DNA of 64,000 nt. It comes from Ceratopteris richardii. Taxonomy: Eukaryota > Streptophyta > Polypodiopsida > Polypodiales > Pteridaceae. A program made the translations under genes and the position numbers. The notes beneath the pieces are model-generated. The model was not told where the DNA came from and did not search any database. It saw only the letters and a program-made list of their open reading frames with translations. Location of the stretch: contig MU260067.1 of NCBI GenBank assembly GCA_020310875.1, forward strand, positions 139,501 to 203,500. The letters run 5' to 3'. Shown one piece after another: positions 1 to 10,461 of this stretch; the stretch's first letter is position 1; every line of letters starts with the position of its first letter.

Positions 1-283
1 CATGTACATCTTCATGGAGCTCCATTCCGTGCATAAATTAACAAGGAAATATTGGCTACATCTTCTCAAATGCACGATTTAGAGAGACTATCTTTTCCAT
101 CATGCTCATAGAGCATCATTTGTAAGTTCTTTCCTATCTACTTAATTCATCATGTTTCCATATCTTTTGTTTCTTCCTCCATAGCTTATTAGGATGTTGT
201 TTTATAGTAGAGTAGTAGTTTCTCTCTATTTCAACAGCTAGCTCAATATCTTCTTTGAATCTATCCACCTAAGTTTGATGGTA
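1..283. other. Unassigned AT-rich sequence
   Basis: I recognise no gene, repeat family or RNA in this stretch. It lies outside the probable end of the copia LTR that begins at 284. It may be the insertion target of that element or the edge of an older repeat. Confidence 0.4.
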
Positions 284-738
284 TGTTAACTGCTCTTAAA
301 ACTCAAATCAGATCTCAACCATTAACGTTTGAAGAATCCAGTGCCTTTCTCATGGAGGAGGATGTCACAAGGAAGGAGATAAGGAAGAAATCTCACACAC
401 ACACTCTCACAATCAAAGAGAAGCACACACACAAATTGAGGCAAGGAAGAATGATCTTCTTATTCTTCTATTACATAAAAAGGAATGTAGAAGAATGACC
501 TAAATTAACAATACAACAAGTGCAATAGATAAAGAATAGTACATAAGGAAAATCCTAATGTCTCCCAATGAGTGAGCTGTCAAGAAACAAATGTGTCATC
601 ACTCTTGATAGAAAAATATAATAAAGCTCAATGAAATATCCCTCACATATATCGGCATGACCACTATACATGTCAGAGAAATAAAAAAGTGATATGTGTC
701 ATTCTGGATCATCACATGTTGAGCTTGATGTCTCAACA
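284..738 (-). repeat. Probable 3' LTR of copia element A
   Basis: On the minus strand a purine tract (GAGGGGGAG, about 740-750) is followed at once by a sequence starting TGTTGAGAC at position 738. This is the expected polypurine tract/LTR junction downstream of the RNase H coding remnant. A compatible end (TTAACA read on the minus strand) lies at 284, giving about 455 bp. No second LTR is present to confirm the outer edge, so the left boundary is inferred from the TG...CA rule only. A 71-codon reading frame inside it is not considered a gene. Confidence 0.5.
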
Positions 739-3165
739 CTCCCCCTCAAGCTCAATGTCATGTCCTCTAATCAAAGCATCTTCCAAAACGTTTTCAGCCT
801 CTTTGGTCCAAGTGCTTTGGTGAAAATATCAGCAACCTACTCATCTGTTCTCACATAAACAAGATCAATATCACCTACTAATACCTTTTCTATGATGAAG
901 TGATAATGTACCTCAATATGCTTTGTTCTAACATGAAATACAGGGTTCTGTGCTACTACTAAGATTATCACAAAAGATGGTGATAGGCTTTTGCACTTCC
1001 ACACCTAAATCTGCAAGTAGCATCTCTAGCCATGATGCCTCACATGCTGCCATTGCAGCACCTCTATACTCGACAAAGCAATAGTGGGTTGCTTCTTATT
1101 GCTCCATGTAATAGCTTCACTCCCAACTAAGAATGAAAAACCACTCGTAGATCTTCTATCTAGAATGCTACCATCCCAATCTGCATCGGTGTATCCATGA
1201 ACCTGCAAATCTACACCAGCTTCATAAAACAATGCATAATCCAAAGTAGCACTCACATAACGTAAAAAGTGTCTTAAAGCATCTAAATGTGGCTTCCGAG
1301 GAACTTGCATATATTGACTTTCAAGTCCAACAGTGTAGCTAAGATCAAGCCTTGTAATTATGAGATACATCAAACTTCCCACAAATTTTCATGTACATAG
1401 TAGCATTTTCCAATTCTTCACCTGATGTAGTATCCAACTTCAAATTATGATCTAGTGGCATAGAAATTGGCTTGCAATCAACAATACCATACTTTTATAG
1501 CATACTCAAGGCATATTGCCTTTGTGACATCTATATATATATATATGTTTTTGTATGCATAAACTCAATGCCCAAAAAGTAGTGCAGCAAACCAAGATCT
1601 TTCATGTCGAATTCCTACAAGTTGCTTTACCTCTTTAATGCTTTCTTCATTATCACCACCTACAATCAAGTCATCAACATAAATAGCCACAATCATGATG
1701 TCATCATCACCCTTCCTTGCATATAGTGAATGATATGCATTACACATAGAAAACCCAATGGTGGTTAAGTAATCAGCAATCCTTGCATGCCAAGCATGAG
1801 CGGCTTGTTTAAGCCCATACAAAGCCTTTTGCAACTTGCAAACATATTTTGGGTGCTTTGAATCTTCATATCCTTGTGGCTGGTCCATGTATACTTGTTC
1901 CTATAACTCACCATGTAGGAAACCATTCTTCACATCCATTTGATGCAAAATCCATCCTTCTGCTGTAGCTAATGGAACAAGTGTTCTGACAGTAGACATT
2001 TTAGCTAAAAGGCTTAATGTTTCCTCATAATCAATGCCATATGTTTGTGCATATCATTTTTCTATCAATCATGCTTTGTACCTACTTATGCTACCATCAA
2101 CATTGTGCTTTACCTTGTAAACCCACTTGCAGCCTATAGGCTTCTTCCCTTGTGGCAATGGAACCAGCTTCCATGTATTGATTCCATGAAGTGCAAAACA
2201 TCTCCTCATCCATAGCTTTCTCCCAATCTGCATTTCCAATTGCATCTTCAAAACAAGGTTCAGCATCTTGTATTACCTTGGTCATCTACGCACAATGATC
2301 AGCCATGTAATTGTCATATGTTAATCGTTGCATTGAATTCCCCATCCTCCCATATCTTCTTGGCCCTCAATCACTTATCTTTGTATCATCTGCATATGCC
2401 TTTCTTACACCTCGAGTCTTCATAGAGGGCAATCCAAGCTCCTCATCAAGGCTCTTTTCTGAACCACTTGAATCTCCATCAATGTCTTCAAAATGGGTAG
2501 ATGTTTTACTACCAGCAAAAAACTTTTCTTTATCTTTATTGGATGTATTTGATGAATTTGCTGGATTGAAATTTCCACACAATCCTCCAATCCATGGATT
2601 TGAGTTCGAACTATTGCTTGGTGATGCATCCGGTCCACTCAGAACTTGAGATTCTACACTTGATTTTTTAGCATTTTCTTTGTCATTTGGTTCAAGATTC
2701 AGTCCTTCTTTGACATCTGCACAAAAGCTTGAAATTTCATCAAATACCACATCTCTACTAACCTTCACATGTCTTGTGAGTGGGTTATAACATATATGTC
2801 CCTTTTGCTCAAGGGAGTACCCAACAAAGATACATTTTTGTGCTTTTAAATCAAGCTTCATCCTCAACTCATCTAGAATATGCACATATGCAATGCAACC
2901 AAAAACTTCATATGTGATAAGTTTGGCTTTTTACCTATAAACTTCTCTTTAGGTGTAACTTGATGTACAACAATAGCCAGAGTTCTATTCATGATGTATA
3001 CAACAGTATGCATAGCTTTTGCTCAATAACAATGAGGCATATTCTTCTCATCCATTAAGGCTCTTGCTATTTCTAGAATATGTCTATTTTTGCATTCAAC
3101 AATGCCATTCTGTTGTGGTGTGTACGTACATGAAAACTGACATCAAATTCCATGACTTGTAAGAA
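739..3165 (-). pseudogene. Ty1/copia element A: decayed pol (integrase to RNase H)
   Basis: Read on the minus strand, the segments follow copia order. The integrase core, with a PQQNG motif near 3110-3125, runs from about 3165 to 2890. The integrase C-terminal/linker region, with an IFVGYS motif and a VSRDVVFDE motif, is at 2885-2367. The reverse transcriptase start, with GCKWVYKVK, is at 2285-2069. The RT palm, with ALYGLKQA and the catalytic YVDDL, is at 1888-1565. RNase H, with YTDADWDG and SNKKQPTIALSS, is at 1382-1026. Frameshifts and stops separate the blocks. No gag, protease or 5' LTR is present, so this is the 3' part of an immobile element. The copia assignment rests on integrase preceding RT. 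Confidence 0.85.
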
Positions 3166-3179
3166 ATGTACAAGAATGA

Positions 3180-3875
3180 TCTAAAACAACAATACAACAC
3201 AACAAATGCCAAAGGAGGCAAAGTGGACTCTCCAAAGATGGATAAAAAAAGAAGAACAACAAAAAGAAGTTCAAGGGAGAGTGTTCCCACTATAAGAAGA
3301 AAGGACACAAAATCCAAGAATATCACATCAAGAAGGCAAAAGAGAAGAATGGATCTTCAAAAGGTGGCAATGGCAAGGAGCTTGCTAGCACAACAGAAAT
3401 AGAGCTTGAGTCATTTGTTACGATAGAGGAGGTATGATCCTCGGTTGAATATTCAAGAACAGATAACGAGCAGAAAAGACCTTTACAATTTCTTATAGCC
3501 TCTAAGGGAACCCATCATAGTAAAGATAGGCAACAATGATGTCTTGCAGAGGGTGAAGGTGTGGTTTCTTTCATTATCTCTAATGGGGATGTCAAAAAGC
3601 TTTCAAATGTGTTTTATGTTCCAAAAATCAAATGAAATCTACTTTCACTAGCTTATATAATTGATCAAGGTCATCAAGTATCTTTCAATAAAATAGGAGC
3701 TGAGGTTATGGACAATAACAAAAACATTTTTGGTATTGTAGAAGGAGGAACAACCTGTATGATTTGTGTGCTCTTACAACCACTACCAGTGTGGGCACAA
3801 GTAAGCTATGGCATGAGAGATTCGAGCTCGTATACCCTGTACTATAGGAGATGCATTGCAAGGGTATGGTTGCAC
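3180..3875 (+). pseudogene. Ty1/copia element B: gag zinc knuckle to protease/pre-integrase remnant
   Basis: A gag tail with a damaged CCHC knuckle lies near 3282-3318: the spacing of C-x2-C-x4-H-x4-C is kept, but the second and last cysteines read Tyr. It is followed by the sequence normally found after copia protease (VFYVPKIK, then a Leu-rich stretch, 3610-3660) and a pre-integrase LWHERF motif near 3800-3820. Several stops and frame changes show it is dead. It ends abruptly where the LTR of minus-strand element C begins (about 3876), so element C or a rearrangement probably truncated it. Confidence 0.7.
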
Positions 3876-4092
3876 TGTGTGAGTTAGGCGTCTGTGGAAG
3901 CACGCGAATAGCACAAGGAAGAAGAAGAAGCTTGGAGCACAACACACAATACTGAATGTATTAGTAGAGAATGTAATAGATTAGGGCAATAGGCGTATAT
4001 ACAAGTTGGGAGAAAAAACCTCCTAAAGAGGGAAAAAAGTGCCGCAGCTGTCCTAGTGTATTCACACACATCACTACCTAAATATATCAACA
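3876..4092 (-). repeat. 3' LTR of copia element C
   Basis: On the minus strand the tract CAGGGGGGATT ends at 4093 and the LTR starts TGTTGATATATT at 4092. The LTR resembles the plus-strand LTR at 12090-12319: both share the segment CCCTCTTTAGGAGGTTTTT and a CTTCTTCTTC run near the end. By that alignment this copy ends near 3876, about 217 bp. Many substitutions separate the two, so they are not a recent pair. Confidence 0.7.
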
Positions 4093-5157
4093 AATCCCCC
4101 CTGGGAGTGATGCGATGAACAAGGACTGGCACTCATGTATAAGAAAGTGCCAAGTTATGTGGACATCACTCCACAAAAGGAAGTAAGCCCAAAGCTTTGC
4201 GAAAATCTTCAAACTTCTCCCCAGGCAGAGCCTTCGTGAAAAGGTCTGCAATGTTCTCCTACGTGGGCACATATGCCAAGCTGATCTCCCCAGCAGAGAA
4301 CCTCTCCTTGACATAGTGATAATGCACCTCAATGTGCTTAGTGCGAGCATGTAACACAGGGTTCCGCGCAACTGCCAATGCGCTCTGACTGTCAGTGAAG
4401 ATGGTGGTCACAAAAGTCTGACCAACACCCAAATCAACCATAAGGCGTCTGAGCCACACACACTCAACATTCATTGTGAAAGCTGCCCTATACTCAGCCT
4501 CACAATTGGAAGTGGCCACAATAGGCTGCTTCTTGCTGAACCAAGATATACATGAGCTACCAAGCATGAAGCAAAAGCCACTAGTGGACACACGAGTGTC
4601 ATAGCAACCAGCCCAATCAGGAAAAAGCATGCAAATTTGGTGGTAGTGATCACCCCTTGGGATTAAACAACCCAAGTAGCCGAGTACCACTCAAATAGCG
4701 AAAGATGCGCTTAACTACCTGCCAATGCTTGACTCCTGGGCAATGCATAAACCTGCTCATCTGTGAGACAACAAACTGAATATCTAGCCGAGTAATGCAT
4801 AAGTAAATCAAGCATCCAGTAGCCTGTTGATAGAGAATAGTATCAAATGCATCTCCAACATCATGAAGGCTCAATCGTAAACCTGTCTCCATAGGAGTGG
4901 CAATAGGCTTACAGTCTTCAAGGCCAAAACGCTGCAATAATGTGTCAATATATTTCGTTTGACACAAAGACATTCCACCATCAACTTGCATAAACTGAAT
5001 GCCCAAATAGTGATGCAAATGCCCCAAATCAGACATCTCAAATGAGGCATGCAAATCTACCTTAAAATTAGCAATATGCTTCTCAATAGGACCAGTGAGC
5101 AGCATGTCATCAACATAGACAACAATGATCAGAAGCACATCAGTAGACCGCTTAACA
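4093..5157 (-). pseudogene. Copia element C pol, 3' part (RT C terminus and RNase H), split by element D
   Basis: The minus strand from 5157 continues the RT of element C directly at its active-site region (VVYVDDMLLTG). It runs through SDLGHLHHYLGIQF and the RT/RNase H connection, then RNase H (STSGFCFMLGSSCISWFSKKQP at 4590-4510, with HYHYVKERF near 4290). A frame change near 4650-4690 and later stops show decay. The upstream part of the same gene resumes at 10462. The coding sequence is interrupted within a TLYV codon run by the insertion of element D, whose 5-bp target duplication TATAA lies at 5158-5162 and 10457-10461. Confidence 0.85.
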
Positions 5158-5162
5158 TATAA
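5158..5162. other. Target-site duplication (TATAA), left side of element D
   Basis: The five bases TATAA immediately precede the TGTTGG terminus of element D. They are repeated exactly at 10457-10461 after its CCAACA terminus. This is the 5-bp staggered-cut signature of copia integrase. Confidence 0.92.
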
Positions 5163-5665
5163 TGTTGGTACCACTTCTTTTTCTCTGATACCACTGTCGT
5201 CGAGTATTAATCTCCGACAGAATAACCTACTCTTGAGATTAGAGCACCTCTATACCAAGAGTAAGTCAAAACTTCACAACACAAACATTCTGCTGCACGA
5301 TTTCTTTAACTTTATCTTTACAGGTTACTTTTGTCTGAAACTGTTATTCTGAACAGTCGACTTCACACCTGTAACTTCTAAGACTTGGTTCTCCTTGAAT
5401 AGAACCCGTTTAAGCAAATGCTTCTGGTTACGAGTAGCTTATCTTTCAACTTAAAGATTAAGCTCTCACTCATGCAAAACTTTAAAGTATGCACTGAGAA
5501 ATGATCAGAACTTTGATCACCGAAAATGCGCCTGTTTCAGTAAACTTTGAACACTCAACACATATGAATGTTCCTACTGATAATTCTCGGTTTCTGTTTA
5601 CAATTAAACTCTGAAACTTAAGCTATAGATTGATTAACTATAGACTTAGATATCCTCAATAGGAT
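5163..5665 (-). repeat. Truncated 3' LTR of copia element D
   Basis: This matches the 3' 503 bp of the complete 5' LTR (9413-9915) with one mismatch seen by eye, then stops. The next bases are RT coding sequence. The U3 part with the TATA box and the TTCCGGTGACC array is therefore absent from this copy. The outer end keeps the terminal TGTTGG, next to the target duplication. Confidence 0.9.
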
Positions 5666-6327
5666 TTCACAAATCCATATTGTCTCACATCCTTGAATTC
5701 TTCTCCACCAAACTTACTCAGTTTGTGGTTCACCTCCATTGGAGTAGGTGCTATCCGGCAATCATTCATTTTAAACTTGATTAACAAGTTCTTCAAATAT
5801 CTTTCTTGGGTCACGAATACTCCATGCTGAGTATATGTGATCTCCATACCCAAGAAGTAAGACAAGTCTCCCAAGTCACTTATCTTAAACTCCTTTTCCA
5901 TTTGCTTCTTGAGTCTTTGTATACCTGACTCATCTGTTCCTGTAAGAATTATATCATCAACATATATGCACATGTATATGAAACCTTTATCACTTGCTTT
6001 TATAAGCAGACTACTATCTGCTTCAGACACCTGAAAACCAAGTTCTTTCAAGAACTTTACCAGTCTGTAATTCCACGCTCTTGGCGCTTGCTTCAAGCCA
6101 TACAAAGCTCTCTTGAGCTTACACACATGTTCTGGATATTTTTTATCTCTGAACCCTTGAGGTTGCTCCATGAACACATCATCTGAAATATAACCATTCA
6201 GAAAAGCATTTTTCACATCTAACTGACATAGCTTCCAACCTTTGCTCGCAGCAACAGCTATGAGTGTTCTGATGGTTGTCATCTTTGCTACTGGACTATA
6301 AGTCTCATCATAATCAACTCCATAAGT
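5656..6327 (-). pseudogene. Copia element D reverse transcriptase, downstream of an in-frame stop
   Basis: This continues the gag-pol frame of 6328-9168 after a single TAG. It holds RT fingers and palm motifs: DVKNAFLNG, a KRALYGLKQAPRAW block, and the catalytic YVDDIILTG, followed by SDLGDLSYFLGMEI. The first Met is at 6282, but the natural protein would be read through from gag. The frame ends artificially at about 5656, where the sequence crosses the deletion into the LTR, so RT lacks its thumb/connection and all of RNase H. Apart from the stop and the deletion, the sequence is well preserved. Confidence 0.9.
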
Positions 6328-9168
6328 CTAAGCAAACCCTTTGACAACTAGTCTAGCTTTATATCTAGACACACTTCCATCTGCAAATCTTTTGGTCTTG
6401 TAGACCCACTTGCATCCGATAATCTTCTGGCTATTTGGTTTGGGAACTAAATCCCATGTTTGATTTTCTACCAATGCATCATGTTCTTCCTGCATAGCTT
6501 TTTCCCATTTTTCCTTACCTTTTGCCTCTTCATATGTAGAAGGGTCTTCATCTGCTTTCACTATGTAAGCATAATCTTTTGTAGCCAAAAATGACGTATC
6601 ATAACTGTACCTTGTAGGTTGCCATCTATTTCTTGATGACCTTCTGAGTTCTCCGGTCCTTGAGGATTCTGGTTCTTCACACTCAGGATCAAATCTTGGC
6701 CTTTCTTCAGCCTCTTCCTGTACTTCATAATTTTCTTCTTCATCAATTATTTGAATCTTTGATTTACCTTTCTTCTGATTCACTTCTTCTTCATCACCTG
6801 TATTGTTATTAACTGTTCCTGTATACCAAGAACTTTGCTCATCAAACGTAACATCTTTCGATACCAGAAAATGTTTTGTGGATGGATTCCACAACCTGTA
6901 TCCCATCTGTCTGTCATCATAGCCAATGAAAACATATTTTTCAGCTTTAGGCTCCAACTTATGTCTTAATTGTGATGGCACATATGCATATGCCACACAT
7001 CCAAATACTCTGCAATGATCCAGAGTAGGTCTTTTACCCCACCAAGCCTCATATGGTGTCATACCTTGCAGGGCTTTACATGGTAGCCTATTGACCAAGT
7101 AAGTAGCTGTGTTTACAGCTTCAGCCCACAAATAATTAGGGCACTTTTTCTCATTCATCATGGACCTTGCAAACTCAACAATAGTCCTGTTCCTTCTTTC
7201 TGCAACACCATTTTGTTGAGGAGAGTACCTGCAAGTAATTTCCCTTTTTATACCTGCATTCCATAGGTAGTCACTGAATTCATTTGAGAAATACTCTCCC
7301 CCTCCATCTGATCTTAGTCTCTTCAGTCTGTGACCTGTGGTTCTTTCTGCATACGCATGATAATGTCTGAATGTATTGAATACTTCTGACTTATCTTTGA
7401 TCACATAGATAGTGATCCATCTGGTAGCATCATCAACATAAATCACATAATATCTTGATCCACTTATACTAAAATCCTTTGATGGTCCCCACACATCTGT
7501 GTGTACCAACTCAAGCTTCTTTGAGTGCATAAAACCATGCTTGGTATAAGAATTCTTATGAGCCTTACCAAACTGACATGCCTCACATTTGTATGTCATA
7601 TGTTGACTTGCAACATTAGGCAATCCAAGCACTGAACCATTGTTCACCATGTCTTTTATGCCTCTTTCATTGAAATGTCCGAGCCTTTTGTGCCAAAGAT
7701 CTAACTCAGAAATTTTCTGTCCCTCATATGTAAACATGGCCTGACCAATGTTACCTTGAATCTTCAGCGTAAACAGTCTTCCTTCTTTTTTTCCTGAAAC
7801 AATCTGTTTATATCCCTGACTGGGATCTTCCACGTATACTCCTTCATTAGTGAATCTTACTTCATATCCCTTTTCAACAATTTGTCCTACACTTATCAAA
7901 TTCTTAGGAATTGTAGGAACATACAGAACCTTACCCAATAAGGTACTACCGTCTTTGGCTTTCACTGATCCAATCGACTTCACTTTATGCTTTGTGTTGT
8001 CACCTGTCTGAACAACATGATTAGAAACTTTATTCTCCAAATCAGTCATCAATGATATGTTTCCACTCAGGTGATTGCTACACCCTGAGTCAATGTAGAA
8101 GACTCTTTGATCTTCATTCTGACTTTCACAAGTAGCATTCAATATCATTGTTGAATCTTCCTTCTGTTCTGAAGCGTAATTGTAGTAGGTATTGTTATAT
8201 TGTTGACTTTGGAATCCTCTACCTGCACTTCTTCCAAAGTAACTCCTACCACCTCTGCCTCTGAAATTTCCTCTTTGATTTCTGCCACCTCTTCCTCTTG
8301 CATTGTAACTTTGACTATATCCATTATTACTTTGAGTATTGTGCCAACAATCATTAGCTAAATGATTTGTCTTACCACAAATCCAGCAGGCTTTACCTCC
8401 ATCTTTGTTATTTCTGCCTTTTCCTCTACCTTTACCACTTCCTCTTCCTCTTAGGAAGTTGGCTTGGCTAGTTGTTCCTTCATCTTCATTTGCTTGTTGC
8501 TTTCCTTTGCTATTCTTCTTTTTATCTTTCGAGTACATTGCGTGACCTGCACTCTTGTCACCATCTCCTTTAACATCATTCTCAAATGTTAGCATATGAC
8601 CTAACAACTGATTTAAATCTGGAGTGAAATGATCAAGCGATAACTCCGTAGACAAAATAAACGGCTTCCATTTGTCATCACCTCTTAAGCCTGTAAGAAT
8701 TTGTCTTACCAATTTATCCTCTTCGATATCTTCATCAACAGCACCTAACGCATCTGCAATGTCTTTCATTCTTGTCACATAGTCTGAAACGGACTGAGAA
8801 GCCTTCTTCTTGAAGGTTGTAAACTCTGCCCATAAGGATGCCTTTCTTGACTTAGTAGTATTCTGGAAATGCTCCTCCAAAGCATTCCAAATGTCCGTTG
8901 CACTTTCAAGACCTCGAATATGAGGTAGCAAGTAATCATTTACTGCCATATAGATAATGCTTCTAGCTTGCGCATCTTTCTTCATCCAGTTTTTCAAATC
9001 TGCTAACTCTTCCCTAGTCGGAACACTAGGATCTTTGAACTGTGGCTTTTCTTCTTCTCCTGTGATATAAGCTATCAAATCTTTGCTCATAAGATGAGCT
9101 TCCATCCTCATTGACCACGCAGGATAGTTTTCCCTATCCAGTTTCTCTATCTGTAGAGAATCTCCCAT
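6328..9168 (-). CDS. gag-pol: Copia element D gag-protease-integrase-RT start (946 codons, then premature TAG)
   Basis: One open frame from ATG at 9168, 245 bp downstream of the LTR. Residues 1-200 are a copia gag of the UBN2/DUF4219 type. A Gly/Arg-rich zone surrounds a perfect CCHC knuckle at residues 261-274. The aspartic protease triad is DSG at 360-362. The integrase HHCC zinc site is H493, H498, C528 and C531, and the catalytic D558, D621 and E657 form an exact DD35E. RT begins near 918 (GCKWVYK). The frame stops at TAG (6328-6330) after KGFA, where related copies have a Gln codon (CAG to TAG). This polyprotein would form virus-like particles and integrate cDNA. It is the best-preserved coding sequence in the window. 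Confidence 0.93.
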   Translation of the reverse strand: MGDSLQIEKLDRENYPAWSMRMEAHLMSKDLIAYITGEEEKPQFKDPSVPTREELADLKNWMKKDAQARSIIYMAVNDYLLPHIRGLESATDIWNALEEHFQNTTKSRKASLWAEFTTFKKKASQSVSDYVTRMKDIADALGAVDEDIEEDKLVRQILTGLRGDDKWKPFILSTELSLDHFTPDLNQLLGHMLTFENDVKGDGDKSAGHAMYSKDKKKNSKGKQQANEDEGTTSQANFLRGRGSGKGRGKGRNNKDGGKACWICGKTNHLANDCWHNTQSNNGYSQSYNARGRGGRNQRGNFRGRGGRSYFGRSAGRGFQSQQYNNTYYNYASEQKEDSTMILNATCESQNEDQRVFYIDSGCSNHLSGNISLMTDLENKVSNHVVQTGDNTKHKVKSIGSVKAKDGSTLLGKVLYVPTIPKNLISVGQIVEKGYEVRFTNEGVYVEDPSQGYKQIVSGKKEGRLFTLKIQGNIGQAMFTYEGQKISELDLWHKRLGHFNERGIKDMVNNGSVLGLPNVASQHMTYKCEACQFGKAHKNSYTKHGFMHSKKLELVHTDVWGPSKDFSISGSRYYVIYVDDATRWITIYVIKDKSEVFNTFRHYHAYAERTTGHRLKRLRSDGGGEYFSNEFSDYLWNAGIKREITCRYSPQQNGVAERRNRTIVEFARSMMNEKKCPNYLWAEAVNTATYLVNRLPCKALQGMTPYEAWWGKRPTLDHCRVFGCVAYAYVPSQLRHKLEPKAEKYVFIGYDDRQMGYRLWNPSTKHFLVSKDVTFDEQSSWYTGTVNNNTGDEEEVNQKKGKSKIQIIDEEENYEVQEEAEERPRFDPECEEPESSRTGELRRSSRNRWQPTRYSYDTSFLATKDYAYIVKADEDPSTYEEAKGKEKWEKAMQEEHDALVENQTWDLVPKPNSQKIIGCKWVYKTKRFADGSVSRYKARLVVKGFA

Positions 9169-9398
9169 CTTGTGTCTTTCTGTGTATTGAAAACTTCAAG
9201 CTTTACAAGTAATGTATGTACCTTTACTTCGAATTAGACTCCGTTTGTCTTTCTTGATGTCGTATGACCTCTTCTTCAGGTTTCGCCTTCAAGCTTTCAC
9301 CTTTTAGTTCTTCTGTTGTTGAATTCTTTGTAACCGCAGCAAACGGGAACCTCCTTTCTTTGATTTTGGTGTCTCCTGGCTCTAAATCCACTGTACCT

Positions 9399-9411
9399 GG
9401 CTCTGATACCA
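9399..9411 (-). promoter_or_regulatory. Primer binding site of element D (initiator Met-tRNA)
   Basis: On the minus strand TGGTATCAGAGCC follows the LTR end (CCAACA) by one base. This is the usual plant copia site, complementary to the 3' end of initiator tRNA-Met. A second PBS-like TGGTATCAGAG lies within the LTR end itself (about 9432-9443). Confidence 0.92.
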
Positions 9412-10148
9412 CTGTTGGTACCACTTCTTTTTCTCTGATACCACTGTTGTCGAGTATTAATCTCCGACAGAATAACCTACTCTTGAGATTAGAGCACCTC
9501 TATACCAAGAGTAAGTCAAAACTTCACAACACAAACATTCTGCTGCACGATTTCTTTAACTTTATCTTTACAGGTTACTTTTGTCTGAAACTGTTATTCT
9601 GAACAGTCGACTTCACACCTGTAACTTCTAAGACTTGGTTCTCCTTGAATAGAACCCGTTTAAGCAAATGCTTCTGGTTACGAGTAGCTTATCTTTCAAC
9701 TTAAAGATTAAGCTCTCACTCATGCAAAACTTTAAAGTATGCACTGAGAAATGATCAGAACTTTGATCACCGAAAATGCGCCTGTTTCAGTAAACTTTGA
9801 ACACTCAACACATATGAATGTTCCTACTGATAATTCTCGGTTTCTGTTTACAATTAAACTCTGAAACTTAAGCTATAGATTGATTAACTATAGACTTAGA
9901 TATCCTCAATAGGATTTCACAAATCATCTAACACAGACGAAGAACACACAGAAGTTTCGGCGCAACTTTTCTTCAATTACTGAGACAGTTACAGTTGAGT
10001 GATGAGAGGAAAACTCAACTAACTTTTCATATGTCTCATGAAATCTAACTTCTCATCCTTCTCTTCTATTCCTTTCTCTCTCGTATATGCCTCTAATGCC
10101 TATACGCCTCTCATTTCTTCCATTCTACGCACCTCTACATTTTTCAGG

Positions 10149-10156
10149 TATTTATA
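10149..10156 (-). promoter_or_regulatory. TATA box of element D LTR
   Basis: The minus strand reads CTATAAATACC here, about 300 bp into the LTR. The position and context fit a plant Pol II core promoter that would drive the element's genomic RNA. It lies 150-230 bp downstream of the U3 repeat array. Confidence 0.7.
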
Positions 10157-10307
10157 GATAAATTTGTACAAGCTTATAACGCGGACTATACTACTGTACA
10201 TATGTGTACAATTTTTCCGGTTCTTCTTCCAAGCTTCAAAATTTGTTCTTTTCTTCCTCTTTCCATCCTTTAACTCTTCATGAACTGAAATCTGTAAAAT
10301 TGATCTA

Positions 10308-10384
10308 TTCCGGTAACATTCCGGTGACTTTCCGGTGACCTTCCGGTACTGTTCCGGTGACCTTCCGGTGATCTTCTGATGACC
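10308..10384 (-). promoter_or_regulatory. U3 array of about seven 11-bp TTCCGGTGACC repeats
   Basis: Seven imperfect units (TTCCGGTAACA, TTCCGGTGACT, TTCCGGTGACC and variants, given on the plus strand) lie head to tail upstream of the TATA box. Short tandem repeats in this position commonly act as transcription factor sites in plant retrotransposon LTRs. That role is inferred. The array is absent from the truncated 3' LTR. Confidence 0.65.
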
Positions 10385-10456
10385 TTTTTTAAGGAATTTT
10401 TGCTGAAGGTTCTGCGGACTTAAAGACCTTCAATTGTTGATTGTCTTGCACCAACA

Positions 10457-10461
10457 TATAA
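10457..10461. other. Target-site duplication (TATAA), right side of element D
   Basis: It matches 5158-5162 exactly and follows the CCAACA terminus. Removing element D plus one TATAA rejoins the RT reading frame of element C (STLYV joined to KRSTD). Confidence 0.92.

Larger units (their letters stand above)
5163..10456 (-). mobile_element. Young Ty1/copia element D, nested in element C, 3'-deleted
   Basis: A 5294-bp element bounded by TGTTGG...CCAACA and a perfect TATAA duplication. It lies on the minus strand: 5' LTR 9413-10456, primer binding site 9399-9411, gag-pol 9168 down to 5656, and a partial 3' LTR 5163-5665. The 503 bp shared by the two LTRs differ by one visible base (C at 5198 against T at 9448), so insertion was recent. 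RNase H, the polypurine tract and about 540 bp of U3 of the 3' LTR are missing. The RT coding sequence runs straight into the remaining LTR at about 5665. It cannot transpose alone, but it keeps a complete 5' LTR with a promoter. Confidence 0.95.
9413..10456 (-). repeat. Complete 5' LTR of copia element D (1044 bp)
   Basis: It starts TGTTGG at 10456 and ends CCAACA at 9413 on the minus strand. From the transcription start side it contains a U3 array of about seven 11-bp TTCCGGTGACC-like units (10308-10384), a TATA box (10149-10156), and an R/U5 region ending beside the primer binding site. The terminal 35 bp include a second copy of an LTR-end/PBS junction. Confidence 0.93.

Noticed and set aside
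3706-4371. Several short minus-strand frames as genes
   Set aside because: They fall in the LTR and 3' tail of copia element C and change frame relative to its RNase H.
9264-9602. 112-codon plus-strand frame
   Set aside because: Antisense to the LTR/PBS/leader of element D and repeated at 5125-5352 simply because both LTRs share the sequence.
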